A DNA stretch of 64,000 nt. Origin: Halictus rubicundus. Taxonomy: Eukaryota; Arthropoda; Insecta; Hymenoptera; Halictidae. Below the pieces are notes generated by a model. The model saw only the letters and a program-made list of their open reading frames with translations. It was not told the DNA's origin and ran no database searches. The stretch is from the NCBI RefSeq assembly GCF_050948215.1, contig NC_135156.1, forward strand, positions 2,356,001-2,420,000. The letters run 5' to 3'. This document shows positions 56,585 through 64,000 of this stretch, piece by piece (position 1 is the stretch's first letter; every line of letters begins with the position of its first letter). The translations under genes and the position numbers were made by a program.

Positions 56585-56993
56585 TGTTGAGGATATGATA
56601 GGAATGGTGTTTCTCCTATCATAAAGCACAGCGTTAGTGAATAAGGAACTTTCTTTTATATAAAAACTTGGAACTGTGAACTTGATATGTATAACAGGTA
56701 TGTCCTGCCTAAACCGACTCTTGTGTCGAACTTATTATATGTACCAGGTATGTCCTGCCCAAACCGATTCTTTTATCGAACTGAACCTTGGGTGGACGTG
56801 CAACTAACGTCTTCCCCACTCTCGTCTCGTGTCGATCGTCATTTTTCTTCCGATCGTCATTTCGACGTATGACGCACACTCCATTAAGCTTTTTACAAGT
56901 TGTTACATTGTAACAGCCAAAGCGACGCCGCGCCTACGCCCCGACATTCCCGGATGTGAGTTTTACTTACAATGTGACTACATTATTTCAACA
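56585..56993 (+). mobile_element. Solo LTR S2, 5-bp TSD, uninterrupted
   Basis: It starts TGTTGAGGATATGATAGG and ends ttatttcaaca, with perfect TATGT duplications (56580-56584, 56994-56998). It is 409 bp, about 50 bp longer than S1 because the block caggtatgtcctgcc...tcgaact is tandemly duplicated (about 56695-56782). A TATA-like tttatataaaa lies at 56656-56666. The site occupied by the Transib-like element in S1 is empty here (gcctacgcccc). Copia-type LTR is the likely class. Confidence 0.93.
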
Positions 56994-56999
56994 TATGTA

Positions 57000-59140
57000 A
57001 AAGAAGATTTTTAAGTATTCTTTTCGTACAGCACAATTACTGAAAATCCTGTTTATAGGCTTCCGGTGGATAAAGTGTTAACGATCGTCATGGACGATCC
57101 CGCGTCAGCGCCTCCCTCGTCCCTCGACAGCGCCTCCAGGTTTATTGGCCCTGGTACGAATAACCCCCTTGATTCATCCCGCGGGAATTCGTTGGCCAGT
57201 AGACAAGGTATCTCTGGGTTGAGATAGCGTTGGTTCTTGTAATTGGGAAAAGACATCCGGGCCCTTTGAGCTCGGGTTACGGTCCTGAAATATTAGCCGC
57301 GCGTACTCGCCGCGATACACAAAAGCGTTGAACAGCATTCAAATCGCTACTAGAATGTCCTGGGGAGAGCGTTCATTAGTCAAGTGAATTATCAAATTAA
57401 CACTTCAGGGACAACGACTCCCGATTGCTCATAACGCGTTGATTGATTAGACTTTTTCATACTTTTTAAAACTGTTATCAAATGCTAGATAGTCAACAAC
57501 GATGGATGACAGTAAATTGTGCCTAATGATCTAGTTTCATGTAATCGATTTTTAAACACATTTTAGAGTGAATACGATACTGAGACGTCGTTGAAGGGTG
57601 TACTACTAATTTATTTTGTGGTTATAGTGATTAGAAATTCTTCATCGTTCAAAATTTCGTAGAAAAAAAAAGAAGAAAGTTTATATTTATTGTATGTCTA
57701 TGTTTTCTCCAAAGGCTATAGATACAAGGGCATACAATAAATATAAACATAGTCAATAGTCTAATAACATACATATTTATTAGACTTTGTTCAAAATCTT
57801 ATAAAAGTAATACTGGTGAGAGCGTTATAAAAGAAACAAGCAGATAGAATAAAGTTGCTAAATAATTGTAGTGACCACTTGTGTTTGACGTGGTCTTTAA
57901 CTTCCCAAAGTACTTGTCACAACCAGAGATCGAGAACGTTATGAAACTTTTTGCTGGGGGTTCTGTTTAAGACCGTAGAATCTTTTTGAAAAAACCCTTC
58001 TATTATAAGTCTTTGTCATGAAACTCAGCATATTATTAGTTTCCATGTGAATGGACAGGCAACCGTTTTGGAAACTAGCAGTTTTAGTTTGAATAGAACT
58101 CAGAAAATATAAAATATAAATTTTGATATTACAGTATCTTGATCATTGATATTAAATGAATCATTGATTATTGTAACAAACACGGAATTGTATTCAATTG
58201 ATTATGTTACAACAATATTTAATAATTATTATAGTTAAATTGAAATGCTGAATACGTGATTTACCTGTGATATTTAAGTAAATAATTCGTAGCTCAAACC
58301 TTGCTGTTTATCTTATGAAATGCTTTTTAATAAATCTTTTAAAACAACACATTTGCATAGAACTTTTATTATACAGATTCTAAAATATCTGAAGAGTCCT
58401 TATATAAGAACTCTTTTTAACCCTAGATTAGAACAAAATATTTAAATCTTGTGGCATCAGATGATCTAGTAAATACATCAATTAATAAATTCAGTGCTAA
58501 ATATGACTTGTACATTTCACATACACTATTTCTTCAGAAAGTAAAGTATTTTAATTGCTAAATAAAAAATGGCGTCGTTATTACCATGCATCATAAGCTT
58601 AGCTATCCAGGGTTAAAGAAGTTTCTGAGGATAATGTTTCGTTCCATAAATGTTCTGCAGGAATACCTTAGACCAAATGTAGAAAAAAGGATTTTAAAAA
58701 CAGAAAACAGTTTTTAAAAACTGTTTATTTCGTTTCCTGATTACAACACATTATTTTTCAATAGCACTAAACGGATTGAAATGTCCCTATCACGTTCACC
58801 AATTCCGTTCGCTCTCAAAATTTCATATTGCCTAATACTTTTATTGAACACAGCGTTACAGAAAAATGCTGCTAAATGGATTTAGACAGTCTATAGTCTG
58901 TATCGATAAAGAAATTGCCTAGAAGACCAATTTCGTCGCGGCTGAAGAGTCGAGGCTTCGATCCCTTAACGGTCTGTTTTTGCGAGTACCAGCATCACTT
59001 GGTGGTGGGTTAGTCGCCGCAACCTTTCATGGGTATAGGTTAACGCCTCAGCACTCCATTAAGCGGCTATAGGCCTGTTTTGCTCAAATAAATGACGCAA
59101 AGTGGTTCAACAGTTTGATAACGGCAAGTTAATCGACGTT
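57000..59140. other. No gene seen
   Basis: Positions 57060-57330 are GC-rich with a 67-codon minus frame of no known type. The rest is AT-rich. Hairpins: 57682-57743 (tttatatttattgtatg and its inverted copy) and 58707-58728 (aacagtttttaaaaactgtt). Positions 58930-59080 are GC-richer, with no tRNA fold recognised. Confidence 0.45.
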
Positions 59141-59149
59141 TTTTGTATA

Positions 59150-59420
59150 GGATACACCAAAATTATGTGTCAAGACTATCACAGCTGGATTCTATGCCTT
59201 TGGATCGGTGGAGATCTGTTAAAGGAACTGTAAGTCTTAAAGGAACTATACGCCTCAAGTCACCCGTTCTCTTCAAAAACGACTCTGAAGTTTTGTCAAC
59301 TATTTTATACCATATGTTTACAAGGTGTCCCAACAAAGAGTGTAAATATGGAGGAGATGAATTTATAAAATAAGTCGAAAGTATAGAATAAAATATTTTT
59401 ATTTGACGCCTTCCTCTTTA
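59150..59420 (+). repeat. Family A arm joined to half of family B, copy 5
   Basis: It starts gatacaccaaaattatgtg, passes tttggatcggtggagatctg and cttaaaggaactat, then actattttataccatatg, and joins caaggtgtcccaac at about 59321, followed by B-type tataaaataagtcgaaagta. The B palindrome is cut off after its first half. The A/B junction is the same as in the other composite copies. Confidence 0.65.
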
Positions 59421-60850
59421 CGACTTTTAGTGAGCCTAGAATGAAAATTTTTAAAATTTGTTTTGTAGACTCATTCATATAAATTATGCAAATTCTAAAA
59501 ATTTCCAAATCATTTCCATTTCTTTTATTCGTTATTCGAAATTTTTATTTAGATAAATATTTTGCCCAACTCTGCCAAGAACAGTGTCAAATATTTTCTT
59601 TTACTGCAGCACTATGTAATTCACATAATACTCAAATTAATAAAACTTAAACGACAGAAATTCAGTGAATGGAATACAACAAAGCAAAAAAGAAAAAAAA
59701 ACAAGACATAGCATTTGTAATTATTTAACTCAAAGCTGCAATTATTTAACAATTATTTAACGAAATGTACAAATTTCAAGTTTCAAATGTTTACGCATTA
59801 AATGATTGAATAACGAGGAATGCAGGTGAGCTGGTTTATAATAACGTAGTTGAATAAACTATGTTAATTTGAGCGATATTTGATTATGTATATGTAGAGG
59901 CATATTATGAATATCTGGCTTCGCTCGTGTATATATGGTAACCTCCACCAAAAAGTTTCCTATCGAGCGCATGAACACGGAATTTACTAAAATCATTCAT
60001 GTTTTAGAACTATAAGGGAAATTAAGGAGGGCTTTTTAGGGCTTTTTATTAAGGAGCATTTGTTATGAAAAAAAAATTAGAGGAGGAACAAAATGTTGTG
60101 CGGAAAAAAGTTGTTGAGTGATAGGTGTTCTACAAATGTTTCCTATCACGGATCGAATGAATAACTTATTAAATGTAGGAAGCATAGAAGATAGTTATAA
60201 ACACAAGAGGAAACCATAGAAATGTAAGTCTTTAAATCTATACATTGTCATTTCAGTAGTGAAACGAATGACATTAACTTGTCAATTCATTTTCTTACCA
60301 TAAAATATCGTGCGAGATTCATTTGATAATATATGAATTAATGGTTGAAACGCGAGACATGCTAATGGTGCGCGCAATACAAAATTGGAAATCACAAGGT
60401 AAACTTGTGGTTCACTAGTTATGGGTGAATTTATCGATACAGGGGAGTCGATCATAATATGGTCAGACGATTGTTTGTCGCAGCGTATAAAGCTCCGTCC
60501 AGACTGACAGACAAGGAGACATAATATCATAAACGGTTATTAATTATGTCCGCCATAAACAATTAACTGTCATGCACCCTTCATGTCAATCTGATTCAAA
60601 ACTTAAGCATATAAATTACCATAACACTCGAGGTTACGATTGAATTATGGTAAAATACTATATGTACAAATACTAACGCAACAACTACATGAACGGTGTA
60701 GCAGAGCTTGTTTTTGCCAGGAGGAAACTTTTGTGGAGACGGCCGAATTATTTAGCGAATAGTTGAACGATATTGTCAATGACGTTACAGAAGAGAAACA
60801 AGTAAATCGCGATCACCGCGTTAAATCGATAAGGAGCAAATGAAGATATG
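59421..60850. other. No gene seen
   Basis: AT-rich. A frame of 82 codons on minus (60282-60530) has no recognisable domain. At 60028-60055 the unit agggctttttagggctttt is a short duplication. Confidence 0.45.
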
Positions 60851-60856
60851 GTGTGT

Positions 60857-61080
60857 TGTTTCAACAAGGCAGTTTATAGGCTACGCCATGCCGGAGAACA
60901 GTGGCTAGAGCCGGCTTTGCCATAAGCTGAAAGACTTAGGACTTGAGCCAACTGTTGCAGACCCTTGTCTTTGCTACTCGAAGAAAGGTAATTTGATCAT
61001 GTTCATGGTCACATATGCTGATGACGCGTTCGTTATGTTGAAAGATTAGAATTAATTCGGAAAATAAAAGGTTTAGGATG
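60857..61080 (+). pseudogene. Copia reverse-transcriptase fragment
   Basis: A decayed piece of a Ty1/copia polymerase. It begins FNKAVYRLRHAGEQW (the family's LxKALYGLKQAxRxW block), shifts frame near 60920, then reads LKDLGLEPTVADPCL and GNLIMFMVTYADDAFV. The YADD catalytic motif is at 61014-61025 (copia usually has YVDD). The trailing part loses the frame. No LTRs or integrase lie alongside. It may belong to the family that produced the solo LTRs at 38855 and 56585, but nothing links them directly. Confidence 0.85.
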
Positions 61081-61304
61081 GATCAGCTAATGTCCGGGTG
61101 CCATTACTGTCTATCACGTTTTGAAAATTATAGTAATGTCTACATGAACACATTTTAAATAAATGTATAGCTTAATGCTCTTTGGCTTCAGGTATTCTCT
61201 CCAGTAAACGTTAATGTTACGAAGCGTTTTGATCAAGAAGTACAGTGTCTACTTGATTTTTGACCAAAACACGGGTCTGCTTAGGGACATTTATCGGCTG
61301 GAAG

Positions 61305-61425
61305 ATGGCCTCCTGGTCTCACACAGATGTACCCAACCCGTATTATGTTACATTCCTCGGCGACCGAGGCCACTCAAGGTTTGTGACATATATCGATATT
61401 TGCGACATATATCGAGTGAAGACTA
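61305..61425 (-). repeat. MITE family C, short copy
   Basis: It contains ggcctcctggtctcacac, cctcggcgaccgaggc and ends tatatcgagtgaagac with TA following, the decayed counterpart of the cagtg...ctcg end seen at 34607 and 3076. Confidence 0.55.
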
Positions 61426-61430
61426 TACAA

Positions 61431-64000
61431 AACATTTACTGTATAAAAAATTAAATTTCTATCGTAATACAATCGATAAATTTGCTATTAGTTGACAGCA
61501 TATGTTCATTACAAAGTGCTCACATTGCTCAATCAGCTGTATTCAGAATAAAGTTATGTTTCTTTAACGTTGCCGTTAACAATCAGACATTTCATATACA
61601 GCAAGCTAATAATATCTCGGACGCATTTTACTTTTCACATATGCATGTGTATGATAAACGATTTATGTAAAAACAAAAATTATAAATCTAAAAAACGATA
61701 CCTGTTTAATAGTCTTATTATTAACCATTGCGAACATTTTATAAATAGAACTTATGATGGCATATAACGCTAAATTTTGTTGAAATTGTTTGAATGCATT
61801 TTTATTTTAAAAGCGTAAGTCGACGCAACGGTGTTTAGAGCGCTTTCAGTGTTGGTTCCGTGACGGAGGAACGTAACGTGTGGCCAATTTTATGGACAAA
61901 GATTCCACACTGTGCACGAAAAAAAAGGATTGATGGAAAAGAATGACGCCATTAAGGCAAGGCCATATTGTTGCCGCGCTTCTGTATTTTGCTGTTACTG
62001 CCAGAGTTCTGCTACGGACGGGTGTGATTGAGCGGGCGCCACTTCTTGTCTGACTGTGATTCAATTCGTCCGATCCGATTTTATTCGAAGCCAGTGGCGT
62101 TTCACTTGTCCGATCCCGCCCGAACTCTATTTCAGATACCTTGGATATCTAACCCGCTGAAACGGAAACGTTCCCCGATTTTAGTCGAAACTTCAGGCGC
62201 TGAAGTTCAGACCGCAGCACTGTGTATTTATTAAGAAACTCTAATAACGTTTGCCTTACTTTACCATGCGTTTTCTTTTGGGCATACACCAAGGCTTACG
62301 CGTGGGTCTAACTTCGTTTTCGTTTTTAAACTCGACATTCGAACATCAAACCATCACACAGTCGCGAAATTTGTCGAAATCCTGGTCAAAGGTAAACATC
62401 ACAAGATGTACTAGAGCCTTAAATATTGTATAATTTTTATGCAGAACATGGTGGTTAATTATTCGATCTATTATAGATTCTTCGATTTACTGAATCTTTT
62501 ACCTAGTTCGATACTTATTGAATTTGAGATTGCTGCTGTTTTGAAATCATGACACGTCAATTACTTGCTTTGTCATACAGTTTTTCAATCCGTTGCACAG
62601 AATCGCAAAAAGCTGGACAAAATTCATATCTCTGTGCGTTGTCTTCATTTATCTACTCAAATTCCCTAAATTTTCTTTCTTTTTGCCTTCTTTCCACAAG
62701 CTGATATGATTGTATCGAGCTGTAATATAAATTCGTTCGGTTGCAAATATGTATGGATACGTTCCAATTTTAACTATTTTATTGCGACTCATTGCAAATG
62801 CAGACAAGTGTGATTAAATGAAAACTACTTGTATTCAACGATTTTATGATTGATTAACTGTAGTTCTTTACTTTGTTAGTAATCATATTTGAAAATACTT
62901 TATTTTGGTTGGTATACTGCTAAGGTAACTTAAAGTAGCTCTTACTGCAGTGTACTGAACTTTTTCTAATTTCTCCACTACATCTCTATGAGTCAATCCA
63001 GCTCATTGCCAATTTTGTTTATTGTTTTATGAAAGCATTGGAAAGAGAGGCATATTTTCAAACACAAAAGATTATAAGGAAAAAATTGATAAGAGACAAA
63101 AATTTGTTCAAATATTTTTATAGAGATAATTCGAAACCATATATATATATATACGTACCCACGAGGATACTGCGAGATTCACAGTCTAAATGCATCAAAG
63201 GCTTAATGAAAACAAAGTTCATTCTTCGTATCTATTTATTGCAATTATTGGTACGTAAAATGTCTCAGCATAGTATTCTAATATTTTTCAAATCTGTGAA
63301 GATCTGAAAATTTTTAATTTTTTATTTGTTTTCGAATAATCTTGCCAATTTAGTGATAAATTTTTACGATACTTTGAGATTATGTTAACGTCTTCCCCTA
63401 TAACTTAATTTTTATTAACACTCTCTAATAGTTTGTATTGCTATAAAATTTGTTAATTTAGAACAAACAAAAAAAATAAAAATAAAAAATACTGATCTTT
63501 ATTAACAATTCTACTGTATGTGGTGCTTTTCAAGATACTTTCAGGTACATAAATGGTATGATGTTCGGCGTTATTTGCATTATCTAGTGCTTTCTTTCCG
63601 AATCTTGTCTATGAAACATAGCAAACAATAGATTCCGTATATGTATATAGTATACATACAATACAACCTTCTGAAGTAACAAAATGCACATAAATGAAAT
63701 GCAAGCAGTAATCATCTTGATATCCACCGGACTAAACATGAACATTTCATTAATTTCAGAAAGCATATGTATAACATAGAAGAGTACTATTATAAACGAA
63801 AACTTTATGTAAAGAAAAGACATGATGAATAGCTTCAAGAATTGCATAACGTCTCAGAGATATCATATTAGAGCAAAGGACTAACATTGGTTTTATCAAC
63901 GCATGTCAATTGTTAAAGCCATTACACGTAAAAGCACAAAACGTATTTGTTATTATTTTTGGCTATGTAAATAATAATTTCCTTCACTTCTCTTCATTTC
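61431..64000. other. No gene seen to the right edge
   Basis: Positions 61815-62230 are GC-richer, with frames up to 72 codons but no domain. The remainder is AT-rich with a (TA)n run at 63141-63152. An 87-codon minus frame (63584-63847) has hydrophobic segments but is not recognised. No repeat pairing with the rest of the window was seen. Confidence 0.4.

Noticed and set aside
58920..59080. tRNA or tRNA-derived SINE
   Set aside because: gcttcgatcccttaacgg faintly resembles a B box, but no A box at the right distance and no cloverleaf could be drawn.
61900..61920. CACTGTG near cacactgtgcacg as a third Transib-like end
   Set aside because: No CGACG-type neighbour and no inverted partner within several kilobases; the heptamer alone is expected by chance.
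1..64000. CRISPR arrays, prokaryotic operons, ribosome-binding sites
   Set aside because: The window is eukaryotic nuclear DNA: no regularly spaced direct repeats with unique spacers and no compact gene organisation. The only regular array is the contiguous 39-bp minisatellite.

Overview
This window looks like non-coding, transposon-rich nuclear DNA of an arthropod, most likely an insect. It is strongly AT-rich with scattered short GC-rich islands. No open frame exceeds about 135 codons, no rRNA, tRNA or CRISPR array is visible, and nearly every recognisable protein fragment belongs to a transposon. The mix (Tc1/Tc3/mariner DD34E and DD41D-like elements, TTAA-flanked piggyBac-type MITEs, Transib-like elements, Copia remnants) would suit a hymenopteran, but no host gene confirms that. 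I found no host protein-coding exon I could defend. The window is probably intergenic or inside a very large intron.

Layout. 1-4.2 kb: short tandem repeats, a fold-back element with a telomere-like loop (1989-2415), and a palindromic MITE (2559-4158) split by another MITE (3076-4019). 6.5-10 kb: small MITEs and a complete but dead Tc1-like transposon with IR/DR ends (8295-9959). 12-18 kb: a piggyBac-type MITE, a Transib-like element (14347-14935) and two palindromic TA-flanked MITEs. 19.7-21.6 kb: a 1.9-kb element whose arms of about 700 bp are nearly identical inverted copies. 24-31 kb: MITEs, a piggyBac-type MITE nested in a Tc-type MITE, a 39-bp minisatellite and an A-B-A composite element. 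33-40 kb: piggyBac-type MITEs, an LTR-like block with leader, and a solo LTR with perfect 5-bp TSD that carries a Transib-like insertion. 43-44.7 kb: a decayed DD41D-like transposon. 50.7-53.7 kb: an inverted second copy of the LTR-like leader and further LTR-like blocks. 53.9-56 kb: a Tc3-like transposon broken by an 800-bp element. 56.6-57 kb: a second, uninterrupted solo LTR. 60.9-61.1 kb: a Copia reverse-transcriptase relic.

The parts do not form a working pathway; they form a stratified transposon deposit. The strongest observations rest on target-site duplications and terminal inverted repeats read directly: two Transib-like elements whose ends are CACAGTG (the V(D)J recombination heptamer) flanked by CGACG, one of which sits in a solo LTR whose uninterrupted sister lies 17 kb away; the large inverted-repeat element at 19718-21603; and a composite element family in which one MITE has become the core of another.
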